IMG/VR virus record: IMGVR_UViG_3300042924_006889
Span: 1-21,498 of that record
Origin: a virus
Direction: 5' to 3' (one strand)
Length of the DNA stretch: 21,498 bases
Each line of letters begins with the position of its first letter. Within the stretch, counting starts at the first letter, position 1. This document shows positions 1 to 7,377 of the stretch, one piece after another. A model generated the notes under the pieces. That model had not been told where the DNA came from and made no database searches. It saw only the letters and a list, made by a program, of their open reading frames with translations. The translations under genes and the position numbers were made by a program.

Positions 1-50
1 CCTGTGAGCCAGCGAAGGAGGGCCATGACGATTTGCTCGATCCAGTTCAA
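1..50 (-). CDS. Start of an unidentified small phage gene (3' part outside window)
   Basis: Downstream of the holin-like gene on the minus strand an open frame runs to the window edge. It can begin at ATG (26-24), giving MALLRWLT, or at a TTG (50-48) that overlaps the holin stop as TTGA, giving LNWIEQIVMALLRWLT. The longer reading is amphipathic and the overlap style fits the tight packing of this arm. Position after a holin would suit a lysis-related or small membrane-associated protein, but that is inference only. Too little is present to assign a family, and either start lacks a clear ribosome binding site. Confidence 0.3.
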   Translation of the reverse strand, partial: MNWIEQIVMALLRWLT

Positions 51-232
51 GACTGGGTGGTCGAAGCAGCCTTCTTGCTCTTCAAGGACCAGATGACGGT
101 CACGAGCGCAAGAATGCCACCAATGATAGCCTCCACGTTGGAGTTCTCAATGGCGATACCGCGAGCAGCCAAAGCACCAGCGGAAGCTTGGAGCAGCGCT
201 CGAACGATTACGGAGATGGTTTCTTTGTTCAT
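47..232 (-). CDS. Putative holin, Pam3-gp28-like small membrane protein
   Basis: A 61-residue protein starting MNKETISVIVRALLQ. It has a short N-terminal amphipathic segment rich in Ala, Leu and Gly, the motif NVEAIIGGILALVTVIWSLK (about residues 32-51) that reads as one transmembrane helix, and a short Lys-rich tail (KSKK) likely to be cytoplasmic. Small proteins with the plan 'ALLQAxAG...VEAIxGxLLALxTxxWSLxSK' are annotated in many phages as Pam3-gp28 family holins, which form inner-membrane lesions that release the endolysin. The ATG at 232 was preferred over upstream in-frame codons because the extended N-terminus reads as out-of-frame DNA of the preceding gene. It begins 2 bases after the stop of the upstream 59-residue membrane protein, so the two are probably co-translated. 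No strong ribosome binding site is visible. Confidence 0.7.
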   Translation of the reverse strand: MNKETISVIVRALLQASAGALAARGIAIENSNVEAIIGGILALVTVIWSLKSKKAASTTQS

Positions 233-234
233 AG

Positions 235-414
235 TTAGGGTTTCTCGTCCCAATGACGAATGTGCTTGATGAGGATGATCATCGGCACCATCACGCCAAG
301 GCAAAGTCCTGTGAACTTGAGGTACGGGTTGGCCCAGTCCATGAAGCTGAGCATGATTCCACCGCCAGAAGTTCCAGCGGCCAGAACGGCGTCCTTAACG
401 TCGTTGGTGTTCAT
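235..414 (-). CDS. Small membrane protein in the lysis cluster
   Basis: A 59-residue open frame starting MNTNDVKDAVLAAGTSGGG and ending IKHIRHWDEKP. It is short and easily missed. It has a small polar N-terminus, a Gly-rich stretch, then a hydrophobic segment around residues 32-50 (LKFTGLCLGVMVPMIILIK) compatible with one transmembrane helix, and a charged basic/acidic tail. The stop lies 2 bases before the holin-like ATG and the start lies 7 bases after the stop of the 133-residue gene upstream, so it sits in a continuous minus-strand operon. The context suggests a lysis accessory role (second holin, antiholin or pinholin-type partner), but no family was recognised and the function is inferred from size, hydrophobicity and position. 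Confidence 0.6.
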   Translation of the reverse strand: MNTNDVKDAVLAAGTSGGGIMLSFMDWANPYLKFTGLCLGVMVPMIILIKHIRHWDEKP

Positions 415-421
415 TGGTGAG

Positions 422-823
422 TCACTTCTTTAGTCTACCGACCTGAGGTCGAGAAGGTTCAGACGGGGAAGCTGGAACTGGAGGCTTAACGCTTTCCACT
501 GCAGCAGGAGCGGCGGGGGGCTGCAACATTGACTGCATCGGGTCCTGAGGAAGGGCCAGAGCCGACTCCACCCCTTGCCTCGAACGCTGCCGCTGCGGCA
601 ATGGCGAGGCGCTCTTTTTTTTTTGGAGTTCCTTGTACTTCTCCTCAGTCAACTCAGAGACGCCGCCTTTTCGGAGACGGATTCGCTCGAGAAGAGAGTC
701 GATCACATTCTGACTGTCTGTCGCGATGATCCCATCATCGCCCCCAACGTGCTCGAACATGATCCGCTCTCCGGACTGCGTGAATGCCGGATTGGAGATC
801 ATTGCCTTGTGGAAGTAACGCAT
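422..823 (-). CDS. Small probable virion protein, head/tail region, with an A10 run
   Basis: A 133-residue protein from the ATG at 823. An upstream TTG extension adds out-of-frame-looking sequence and was rejected. The N-terminal half (about residues 1-75) includes FTQSGERIMFEHVGGDDGI, then 'GIIAT', 'RKGGVSELTEEKYKEL'. This 'F-x-x-V/H-GG-x-x-G-(I/V)-(I/L)-AT/L ... GGV..(I/L)(T/D)..(E)Y' layout resembles a class of short phage proteins found next to capsid genes. The C-terminal half is Pro/Ser/Ala-rich and probably disordered. A run of ten A residues on the coding strand (plus-strand T run at 615-624) encodes QKKK and contains the A-AAA-AAG slippery heptamer. A -1 shift there would give a different 43-residue Ala-rich tail ending at 486. 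Whether the run is real, slippery or an assembly artefact is open. Exact function unknown. Confidence 0.6.
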   Translation of the reverse strand: MRYFHKAMISNPAFTQSGERIMFEHVGGDDGIIATDSQNVIDSLLERIRLRKGGVSELTEEKYKELQKKKSASPLPQRQRSRQGVESALALPQDPMQSMLQPPAAPAAVESVKPPVPASPSEPSRPQVGRLKK

Positions 824-879
824 CGCTGAGGAGTTTTTTCGTGAGGGGAAACTGCGGCAATCCAAAATCGTTCAACAAA

Positions 880-911
880 GTGGGCTGGCCAGATTCCTCC
901 AGCCAGCCCAC
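880..911 (-). terminator. Intrinsic terminator after the capsid gene
   Basis: A perfect 10-bp inverted repeat (GTGGGCTGGC at 880-889 with GCCAGCCCAC at 902-911) with a 12-base loop. Read on the minus strand it is followed by TTTGTTG, a modest U-rich tail. It begins 22 bases after the stop of the probable major capsid gene, where a terminator is expected. Strength is uncertain because the tail is broken by a G. Confidence 0.6.
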
Positions 912-933
912 AAGTGCATCACAGACTACGCTC

Positions 934-2706
934 TTAGACGTAGGTGTCAGACGAGGTCCACTCGCCAGTGGTGACCGGCACAGCGGCATCGAAGTTCTCG
1001 AGGACGAACGAGGTCGTCTCGGTCTCAACGATGGCCGTATAGGTCACGCTGTTGAGCTTCGTGCTGCGGGTCGGAACCTTCATCACGCAGCGATAGGTGT
1101 CGTCCACAGCGGCCAGCGCCTTGAGGTCGCCAGTCTTGTTGACCACCGAGTTCGCGTCGATGATGCCCTGATAGATGCTGGTCCAGTCCAGCGCCCACAG
1201 CGACCGGCCGACGTTGGTCGTGCCAGAAGCAGCCTTCTGAGCGGCGACGTAGTCGTCGAAGAACCGATGCGTGACGATGCGGAGCTCGACCTGCGGGTAG
1301 TCCAGCTCGAACCGGTAGAACCGGAATCCGAACGGAGCCTGCTCGCCGCCCTGATTGAGCTGGTAGGTGAGGCGGAAGACGTCCGCACCGTACTTGCCCT
1401 TGTAGTAGTTCACCATACCGCTGACGATCTGGTTGGCGAAGTAGCTGTCGGTGAACAGCTCGATGATGTCGCTCTTCACGCCAGTGGCCTCGCGCTCGCG
1501 CTGGAGGTTGTAGAGGGTGTTGAAGAGGATCTGGAGGTTGAGCTTCTCGCCCTGCAGGTCGGCAACGCGACCGCACTCCGCGAGCTGCTCGTACACGCCA
1601 GTGGCATTCGCCCGACGACCGATGCAACGATTATCAACAGGGATGTTGAGGTCACTCGTGGCAGCAGTGTTGATCGCAGGCAGCGAGTTGTAGGCCGCGA
1701 GCGTCTGGTTGGTGCTGTACGGCTTGTTGAAGAAGAAGTTGTTAGCGTGACGCCGCTGGAAGTCCTCGATGATCTGGCGGTTGATCTCAACCTGCTCGAC
1801 ATCGCCGAACTGCTTGAAGTACGGGTTGCTGTCACGAAGGGCAGCGAGGTACTTCTGGGTCAACTCGTCTTCACAAATCGAGTACCGAGTGGTCTCAATC
1901 CAGAAAGGAACGAGCTGATTGGTGTTGAGCGCAGGAATCTCGGAGCAGAACGACTCGTAGTCCGAGACGTTCGGAGTTCCGCGAACAGCAAGACCGAGAA
2001 CCGCACCAGCCGCGAGGTTGGCAGGAATCTTGGCCTTGTCTTGGATAGAGAGATTTGAGCTGGAGCGGAAGAACGAAGCCTCGTTGCGGGACGTACAGGT
2101 CACCTGAACGTAGCTGCCGTTACCATCAGAACCAGTGGCGGCATCAGAGCCAGTCACGAACGCCAGCTTGTAGGCGGTGTCGGTGGAAGCGCCGTTATCG
2201 GCAGAGAGTCCGCCAGAGACGAACACGCGCATTCCGGACGGGAACCAGCGTGCGTCCACAGGAATGTTGCCCTGCGAGTAGAACCGAAGGGCGAAGTTCG
2301 TACCATCAGCCTGGTTAGGAGTAGCGCCAGTTGCAGCCACCACGCGAACCGTCCAGTACTCAGTGTTGGTGGGACGTTTGCGGCCCATCTTGATGAACGG
2401 CTGGATTTCCCAGACGCCACCAGCAACCTGAGAGACGCTCAGACGCTTGCCACCGAGAACGCGCTTGTTGGCCTGAAGCAGGTCATACATGCCGTTCTGG
2501 CGAACACCGACAGCCTTGCCGACGAAGTCAGCAGAGACGAGGTTGCCAAGGATCTTGTAGGTCGACTCAGAGTTACCATAGATGGTATTCAGGTCGTTCG
2601 ATTGAAGCGGAATAGCGTTGCACGCCGTAATAGCGCCGCACGTTTCCACGTTGGTTCCGGCTGCGGGAAGGCAGCGCGAAAAGATGTTTGCAGAGGGTCC
2701 AGCCAT
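934..2706 (-). CDS. Probable major capsid protein
   Basis: A 590-residue protein starting MAGPSANIFSRCLPAAGT. The assignment rests mainly on position: it follows portal and a scaffold-like gene in the same direction, is the largest protein after them, and is set apart as a single gene between two terminators, which suits the most abundant virion protein. The sequence is mixed alpha/beta, without signal peptide or membrane segment, with an aromatic-rich C-terminal half (for example FGFRFYRFELDYPQVELR and RSLWALDWTSIYQGIIDANS) that may form the conserved core. It is longer than typical HK97-fold capsid proteins (about 300-450 residues), so it may carry an inserted domain. The start ATG is preceded by an A-rich leader with only a weak AAAGGT. 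Another large virion protein is the main alternative. Confidence 0.6.
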   Translation of the reverse strand: MAGPSANIFSRCLPAAGTNVETCGAITACNAIPLQSNDLNTIYGNSESTYKILGNLVSADFVGKAVGVRQNGMYDLLQANKRVLGGKRLSVSQVAGGVWEIQPFIKMGRKRPTNTEYWTVRVVAATGATPNQADGTNFALRFYSQGNIPVDARWFPSGMRVFVSGGLSADNGASTDTAYKLAFVTGSDAATGSDGNGSYVQVTCTSRNEASFFRSSSNLSIQDKAKIPANLAAGAVLGLAVRGTPNVSDYESFCSEIPALNTNQLVPFWIETTRYSICEDELTQKYLAALRDSNPYFKQFGDVEQVEINRQIIEDFQRRHANNFFFNKPYSTNQTLAAYNSLPAINTAATSDLNIPVDNRCIGRRANATGVYEQLAECGRVADLQGEKLNLQILFNTLYNLQREREATGVKSDIIELFTDSYFANQIVSGMVNYYKGKYGADVFRLTYQLNQGGEQAPFGFRFYRFELDYPQVELRIVTHRFFDDYVAAQKAASGTTNVGRSLWALDWTSIYQGIIDANSVVNKTGDLKALAAVDDTYRCVMKVPTRSTKLNSVTYTAIVETETTSFVLENFDAAVPVTTGEWTSSDTYV

Positions 2707-2797
2707 ATTTTTGTTTTACCTTTCGACCTCTTTTTACAGAGCGGTAAACAGCATGTATATGGATGCGGCCTCTTTGTGATCTCTATGTCCAAGTGCG
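2707..2797 (-). promoter_or_regulatory. Leader region of the capsid gene
   Basis: Ninety-one bases between the upstream terminator and the capsid start codon. Because a terminator precedes it, this stretch should hold a promoter. The best -10-like word read on the minus strand is TATACA within CATATACATG, but no good -35 accompanies it at normal spacing. Closer to the gene is a small hairpin (TTTAC, loop CGCTCT, GTAAA), then GAGG, AAAGGT and an A-rich stretch ending at the ATG. A-rich leaders can favour high expression. No confident promoter is called. Confidence 0.3.
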
Positions 2798-2831
2798 AAA
2801 AAGCCAGCAGATGTTAAACACCCGCTGGCTT
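2798..2831 (-). terminator. Intrinsic terminator between scaffold-like and capsid genes
   Basis: An 8-bp inverted repeat, AAGCCAGC at 2801-2808 with GCTGGCTT at 2824-2831, loop of 15 bases. On the minus strand the second arm runs into TTTTT followed by CGC, a standard intrinsic terminator form. It lies 29 bases after the stop of the scaffold-like gene. Its stem core (GCCAGC/GCTGGC) matches the core of the terminator on the other side of the capsid gene. Confidence 0.6.
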
Positions 2832-2859
2832 CGCAATACGCAGTGGTGAATCTGCTGTT

Positions 2860-4356
2860 TTACAGTCCTATATCTTTCCAGAATCCTGCAGGAATCCCGT
2901 TAATAGACTGTTCGGATTCCTGTTTTACAGGTGTAGCGGATTGGGTGGATCGAACCGAAGGAGCGGTGGGTTGAGCCGCAGGTTTCGGAGCTGGCTTCGG
3001 AGAGGAATTACCATCGGACTTAACGTATCCCCTCTGTTTTGCGTAGGTTTCCAGGCGATTTTCGAGGCTTTCCTTGATCTTTCCGGCCTCGTACTGGGCC
3101 GCTTTTATGATCAGCTGAGGGACAAGCGACTCGTCCTGAACTGTGTAATACTTGGCCCTCTGGGAAGCGGGCATATTGCGGTAATCCTTCAGGCTGGAGA
3201 ACCGACGACCATCTTCAGTGACGGGACGCTCATCGCGAGGAACAGATGAAAGCACGCTATCAACATGCATAGCTGCCGAAGCCAGAGCCCTGACCTCTTG
3301 AGAATCCGAAGAGTAGGACTCTTGGTTGTTAAGCACCCGAACCGCCAGATCCAGAGCTGGCGCGCTCCAACGCTCCACAGCCATCACCGCCTCAGTGGCG
3401 ATTGGATCAGCCTTCACCGCTTCAACAGCCTTCGCTGGATCGGTATTGGCGACCTCAACGAGATCTGGCCGTACCGCTTCAAGAAGGCTCATTGAGGCCA
3501 TCCGATCCACCTGCTGGCGGATTGGTGCCAGCTGAGCCTCTCGTCGGCTCCTGCGCACTTCCTCGATGTCCTGACCGTACTTCTTGGAGAACCGCTCCTC
3601 AGCCTCGCGAATGGCGGCTTCCTTGATCAGGCTACGATCCGCCTCCTTGATGTGATCCTCGTCCACCTCGACAGAGTTTGTGTCAACGAAGTCAGCGTGC
3701 TCCTCATCGGACCAATCGAACTCCTGGCCAGGGTTCTTCCGACGCCAGTTGCGTTCGTACTCAACCTCCTTCTGAGTCGAGTCGAGGAACTCCTTCACAA
3801 GGTCTCGACCCTTGTAGTCCTTGGCGTGCAGTCGCTGCACCTCGCGAAGGCGCTCCACGTCATCCTTGAGAGACTCAGGAACATCGAGCTCCTCCTTCTC
3901 TGGCTCAGCCTTCTGCAGCGATCGGAGGCGTTCCTCGCGGGCTTCCTCAAGGCGGCGCATCGTCTCTGCGGCGGCTTCGGCTGCGGCCTTGCTGGCCATC
4001 TCGGCGACCTTCTCTGCGTTCATTGAGCGACGCTTCGACTTGGGCGTCTCCTCAACCACAGGGGCTTCTTCGGCCTCTTCCTTCTCAGGCTCCTCGATGT
4101 TCGCCTTGAGCTTCGGAGTAGACTTCCTCTTCGGCTTCTCTTCTTTGACAGGCTCTTCCTTGGCGGCCTCAGCCTTGGGTTCCTCTTTCTTCTCAGCAGC
4201 GGTTTCCTTCGATTCCGCTAGGAGCTGATCCAGCACGATCATGCTGGCCTCGCGAGCAGTGGCCTCCATTTCGGCGTCAGTGCTCTGCTTTTGTTCGTCC
4301 GCAATGTCTGGTGACTGCGGTGCCTGTTCGGCCTGCTGGTCGATGTCTTTTATCAT
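2860..4356 (-). CDS. Scaffold-like acidic coiled-coil protein
   Basis: A 498-residue protein starting MIKDIDQQAEQAPQ. Residues about 45-115 are extremely Glu/Lys/Pro-rich and likely disordered. Residues about 110-270 are Glu/Arg/Ala-rich with heptad-like spacing, consistent with long coiled coils. The C-terminal 60 residues are Pro/Ser/Gln-rich and end with INGIPAGFWKDIGL, a short conserved-looking tail that could bind capsid subunits. Scaffolding proteins of tailed phages are typically highly charged, helical, and encoded between portal and capsid genes, exactly as here. Its ATG overlaps the upstream 102-residue gene's stop as ATGA, and a terminator follows its stop. A protease domain was looked for and not seen. 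Scaffold function is inferred from composition and position, not from a recognised domain. Confidence 0.6.
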   Translation of the reverse strand: MIKDIDQQAEQAPQSPDIADEQKQSTDAEMEATAREASMIVLDQLLAESKETAAEKKEEPKAEAAKEEPVKEEKPKRKSTPKLKANIEEPEKEEAEEAPVVEETPKSKRRSMNAEKVAEMASKAAAEAAAETMRRLEEAREERLRSLQKAEPEKEELDVPESLKDDVERLREVQRLHAKDYKGRDLVKEFLDSTQKEVEYERNWRRKNPGQEFDWSDEEHADFVDTNSVEVDEDHIKEADRSLIKEAAIREAEERFSKKYGQDIEEVRRSRREAQLAPIRQQVDRMASMSLLEAVRPDLVEVANTDPAKAVEAVKADPIATEAVMAVERWSAPALDLAVRVLNNQESYSSDSQEVRALASAAMHVDSVLSSVPRDERPVTEDGRRFSSLKDYRNMPASQRAKYYTVQDESLVPQLIIKAAQYEAGKIKESLENRLETYAKQRGYVKSDGNSSPKPAPKPAAQPTAPSVRSTQSATPVKQESEQSINGIPAGFWKDIGL

Positions 4357-4661
4357 TTGTCTGTGATTTGCACTTCTGCGTTTTTGAACTGCCAGTCCGA
4401 AGACGTGATCTCCGACAGCACGTTCAAGAATGTCTGGTACTTAGACGCGCGAGAGACCGCCTTCTCTGAGGCAGCATCGAGTCCAGCCTGAGCGCGTAGA
4501 GCGTCAGGGTTACGTGTGATGACGTTTGCGAATTCCCCCTGAAGGATGGCGACCTCAGCCAATAGGCATTGTCGCACCAACAGGCATTCCGGCGACAGGA
4601 GCCATTTCTGCAGCTGGAGCTGCTGGTCCTGCGGGAGCGGTCTGGACTGGACTTCCAACAT
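4353..4661 (-). CDS. Small helical protein between portal and scaffold genes
   Basis: A 102-residue protein from the ATG at 4661 (MLEVQSRPLPQDQQ). The first 107 bases overlap the 3' end of the portal gene in another frame, and the stop overlaps the scaffold-like start as ATGA. The segment SPECLLVRQCLLAEVAILQG followed by an Ala-rich helix and a C-terminal Trp-containing stretch reads as an authentic helical protein, and the helix seems to begin before the portal stop, which is why the long form is preferred. A shorter product could begin at the TTG that overlaps the portal stop. No family recognised. Gene order would fit a small head-assembly factor, but this is only context. Confidence 0.55.
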   Translation of the reverse strand: MLEVQSRPLPQDQQLQLQKWLLSPECLLVRQCLLAEVAILQGEFANVITRNPDALRAQAGLDAASEKAVSRASKYQTFLNVLSEITSSDWQFKNAEVQITDK

Positions 4662-7011
4662 ACGGTTCTTGCTGCGCTGCCTGTATCAGCTGGAACAGCT
4701 TGACCATCGCCTGACTCTGCTCGTCTTGGCGAGCGGACAACTGCGCTATGGCCTGAGCCGTTTGCGCTGTGGTTGCCTGCATCGGCTCGACGATGTTCTG
4801 TCGGAGTCCTTGGGCCAGCTCTGTGAGCTTGCCATCGACGATCTGGGAAGCCATCTGGGCCAGCTGCTGCTGGACTCCTTGAAGCATGGCTGCCTGCTGT
4901 TGCTGAGCCTCTTCGGGAGACGGAGGCTGTTGCTGCTCTTGCTGCGCCTGAACGCGTAGGCGGAAATCTTTCGGTGCGCCGCTGTAGACAAGGATCTGAT
5001 TGAACAGGCTGATCAGCTGATCGAGGCCTGCGGCCTGAGCGAGCACTGGGTTCGAGAAGATCGACTGGAAGGTCTGGATCATCGTGGCAGCCAGCTTGGT
5101 GTCCACGATGCGATCAGCACCTTCGCGATCTGAAGAGAATGCATCGATGTCCAGCATCGACTTGCTGCCCTTGACGCCAACCTTGGCATCGGTGCCTGTC
5201 ATCTCCTCAACCTTGAAGCCCATCTTGTTGAGAGCCTCCTTCTTCACCTCGTCCATATCTGCCACCTCAGCGATGATCTCGTCATCGGAGTATGACATCA
5301 TAGCATCATAGAGCAGCTTCTTGCGTGCCCTCACAGCGGAGTCGATGAAGGAGCCTGTTAGCTGGAGCCGGTTGCTGGTGTTTGCGGCGATGATTTGTAC
5401 TTCTTGAGCAGTCTGTTCGTGAGTCGCCGGAACACCAATCTCCTGAGCGGAGTAGCCCAGTACTCGCTCCATCATCGACAGAAGCTGATTCACCGCTCCA
5501 GCAATCTCCATCGAGTTGCCCTGAGGAAGCTGCACTGGAGTGAACGCATCGCGCTCAGACTGCTGCTGCCAGCTCAGCTCCTTCTTGGAGTAGGGGATGA
5601 AAGTGACGCCTCGATATTTCTTCTCACCAAGGTTGTTGATGATCTCGACGTACTTCTGGTCCACCACGTCAGCGTTCCAGAAGACGATTCGCTCGAGGTT
5701 CTGCTTAACAGTCAGGATGTACTGGCTGAGCAGGTTGGACATGTGGTCTTGGAACGGCAGCAGCTCCAGAGACAGTGACGTAGGACGAGCAGTTCCAAGG
5801 TCTGCATCGTACATGTAGGCCACAAGCGGATTGTAGCCCAGTACGGCAGCGTGGCTGACAGTATGGCTGCCCGTATGGACGAAGCGCATCCAGACCGGCT
5901 CATCGTAGTCGAAGAGGTTCCACTCCGAAGGGATCAGCTTCTGGAAGTACGACACAACCGTCACACCCTCATCGAGATGGTGCATGTTGTACCGATAAGC
6001 CTCGTTGGTCCGCTCCGTATCGCCAACGCCAGTGCCGGATCCGGAATGGCTGTTGACTGTAGGGAACCGAAGCATGCAGGGGTTCAGCTCTCGGTAGTAG
6101 TTGTACTTCGAGAGGACCCATGAGCCGTACTTGAACTGGATGTTCTCAGTGTTCCAGAAGTCCTTGTTGTTCTTGACGTCCTTGTAGCGGAGAACGTTCC
6201 AGAACCCAGCGTACTCAATTCCGGTATCGGTATTGGCTGTCGTGAGCCGGTAATTGAGATCGTAGAAGGTGCGGGAAGGATGAGGGATCTCGAAGCGGAC
6301 GCCCTCCTTCACAACCTTCTTCTTCTCTTTGCCGTCCTTCAGGAAGATCTGCTTCTCGCGGTAGAAGTCTTCCGATGGGAAGTTGATGCAGGTTCCGTAC
6401 TTGAGCATCTGGAGAATGGATTGTCGCTCGTCCTCGCGATAACCCATATCCTGAACCATTCGCTGAATGCGGCTGGTAATGATCTCGCAGCGGATCCGAT
6501 TGTCCAACGTCTGCGAAACAGGCTCATACTTGTAGAGCGGATAGATGTCACGATCGTTGAACAGCTTGGCCCAACGCATCTTCGTGTACGACTGAACCAG
6601 CGGAACAAAGACGTTGAAGAAGGTTGGCATGTCCAACTTCATCAACTTCTTGCCGGTCTTGTCGCAGATGGCCTGACCGTTCTTGTCGCACAAAGGCGAC
6701 ATCATGTTGTTCAGTCGGGACGTCAAACCCCAGCTGGTCATCGCCTCCATCACCTTCTCGCCGCTGACACCATTGGCGAGCAATCCCTCGACGAGGGTGT
6801 AGGTGATCTGGCGCTGAGACACGTCGTACGCCTGATCAATCGCGTAGATGGTCCGAGCGTCGTTCAGGTTCCTCTGGATGCCTTCGTCGATGCGCGTGGC
6901 GTTGAGGTCGACAAGTTCCTTGATCTTGTCGTCCATCACCTCTGCGGTGAACTTCGCCTTGAGCTTCTCAGGCGTAGCTCCTCGCTTTGCCAGCAATTCC
7001 AGATCGACCAT
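4555..7011 (-). CDS. Portal protein
   Basis: An 818-residue protein starting MVDLELLAKRGATPEKLKAK. The portal forms the dodecameric ring through which the terminase pumps DNA. It has features of large podovirus-type portals: a helical N-terminal region, a mixed core with LKYGTCINFPSEDFYREKQI (around residues 207-226) and a long helical region around residues 400-560 (including the Asn/Leu-rich NRLQLTGSF stretch), then a C-terminal tail of Gln/Ala-rich helix (QAQQEQQQPPSPEEAQQQQ, about residues 687-705) that would suit the coiled-coil barrel seen in long portals. Size is on the large side even for that group. It precedes the scaffold-like and capsid genes and lies close to the terminase. The start has no Shine-Dalgarno sequence. 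The portal call is inferred from size, composition and gene order rather than a diagnostic motif. Confidence 0.65.
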   Translation of the reverse strand: MVDLELLAKRGATPEKLKAKFTAEVMDDKIKELVDLNATRIDEGIQRNLNDARTIYAIDQAYDVSQRQITYTLVEGLLANGVSGEKVMEAMTSWGLTSRLNNMMSPLCDKNGQAICDKTGKKLMKLDMPTFFNVFVPLVQSYTKMRWAKLFNDRDIYPLYKYEPVSQTLDNRIRCEIITSRIQRMVQDMGYREDERQSILQMLKYGTCINFPSEDFYREKQIFLKDGKEKKKVVKEGVRFEIPHPSRTFYDLNYRLTTANTDTGIEYAGFWNVLRYKDVKNNKDFWNTENIQFKYGSWVLSKYNYYRELNPCMLRFPTVNSHSGSGTGVGDTERTNEAYRYNMHHLDEGVTVVSYFQKLIPSEWNLFDYDEPVWMRFVHTGSHTVSHAAVLGYNPLVAYMYDADLGTARPTSLSLELLPFQDHMSNLLSQYILTVKQNLERIVFWNADVVDQKYVEIINNLGEKKYRGVTFIPYSKKELSWQQQSERDAFTPVQLPQGNSMEIAGAVNQLLSMMERVLGYSAQEIGVPATHEQTAQEVQIIAANTSNRLQLTGSFIDSAVRARKKLLYDAMMSYSDDEIIAEVADMDEVKKEALNKMGFKVEEMTGTDAKVGVKGSKSMLDIDAFSSDREGADRIVDTKLAATMIQTFQSIFSNPVLAQAAGLDQLISLFNQILVYSGAPKDFRLRVQAQQEQQQPPSPEEAQQQQAAMLQGVQQQLAQMASQIVDGKLTELAQGLRQNIVEPMQATTAQTAQAIAQLSARQDEQSQAMVKLFQLIQAAQQEPYVGSPVQTAPAGPAAPAAEMAPVAGMPVGATMPIG

Positions 7012-7023
7012 AGAATGACGGGG

Positions 7024-7308
7024 TTATTTCCCCTTCGGGCCGCCCATCATAATGAGGATGCCCAGACCCTTACCACGCTTTTTAGGCATCGGAGCTTCCT
7101 CTTCGGAATCGTAGGACTCCTCTTCGTCCATACCCTCCTCAGAGTCCATAGCCATCTCGTCCTGCTCGACCTCCTCAACCGAAGCGACGATCTCGGAATC
7201 AGTCTTGGAAGTGATCGTTATGGTGGCGCAGATCTCCATCTTTTCGCCAACCTCGAGAGCATCGATTGCGCTGTCGAGACCATCACGCTGCAGTTTGATT
7301 TCGTTCAT
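7024..7308 (-). CDS. Small acidic protein, first gene of the head operon
   Basis: A 94-residue protein from the ATG at 7308 (MNEIKLQRDGLDSAIDALEV). The N-terminal half reads as a small folded beta/alpha segment containing KMEICATITITSKTDSEIVA. The middle (about 50-75) is a run of Asp/Glu, and the C-terminus is Gly/Lys/Met-rich (PKKRGKGLGILIMMGGPKGK). The acidic-then-basic tail is unusual. No family recognised. It opens the minus-strand arm, 12 bases upstream of the portal start. A TTG at 7317 could add three residues but would bring it almost onto the terminase start codon. Confidence 0.55.
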   Translation of the reverse strand: MNEIKLQRDGLDSAIDALEVGEKMEICATITITSKTDSEIVASVEEVEQDEMAMDSEEGMDEEESYDSEEEAPMPKKRGKGLGILIMMGGPKGK

Positions 7309-7377
7309 TTGGTGCAACTTTGAATGGAGTCATCCCCGCCTTTAAGTGCATTGTCCACGCAAAGTCGTAGCTCCTGC
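7309..7377. promoter_or_regulatory. Divergent control region between head and terminase arms
   Basis: Here transcription switches from minus (head genes) to plus (terminase onward). The ATG starts 7308 (minus) and 7324 (plus) are only 15 bases apart. If the terminase instead begins at the in-frame ATG at 7378 the gap grows to 69 bases, room for back-to-back promoters. A weak plus-strand candidate is TTGAAT (7320-7325) followed after 15-16 bases by TTTAAG. No convincing minus-strand promoter was found. Function inferred from geometry. Confidence 0.35.

Noticed and set aside
1025-1627. Second minus-strand frame (200 residues) inside the capsid gene
   Set aside because: Arg/His/Pro-rich translation in another frame of the capsid gene, with no independent evidence.
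784-2058. A 424-residue open frame on the plus strand, opposite the capsid gene
   Set aside because: It is antisense to a protein with better composition and context. Its Val/Leu/Glu/Arg-rich translation is typical of the reverse strand of a gene with strong codon bias.
6280-7323. A 347-residue open frame on the plus strand, opposite the portal gene
   Set aside because: Shadow of the portal and the small acidic gene; Leu/His/Val-rich with no sensible domain, and it would end inside the divergent start region.
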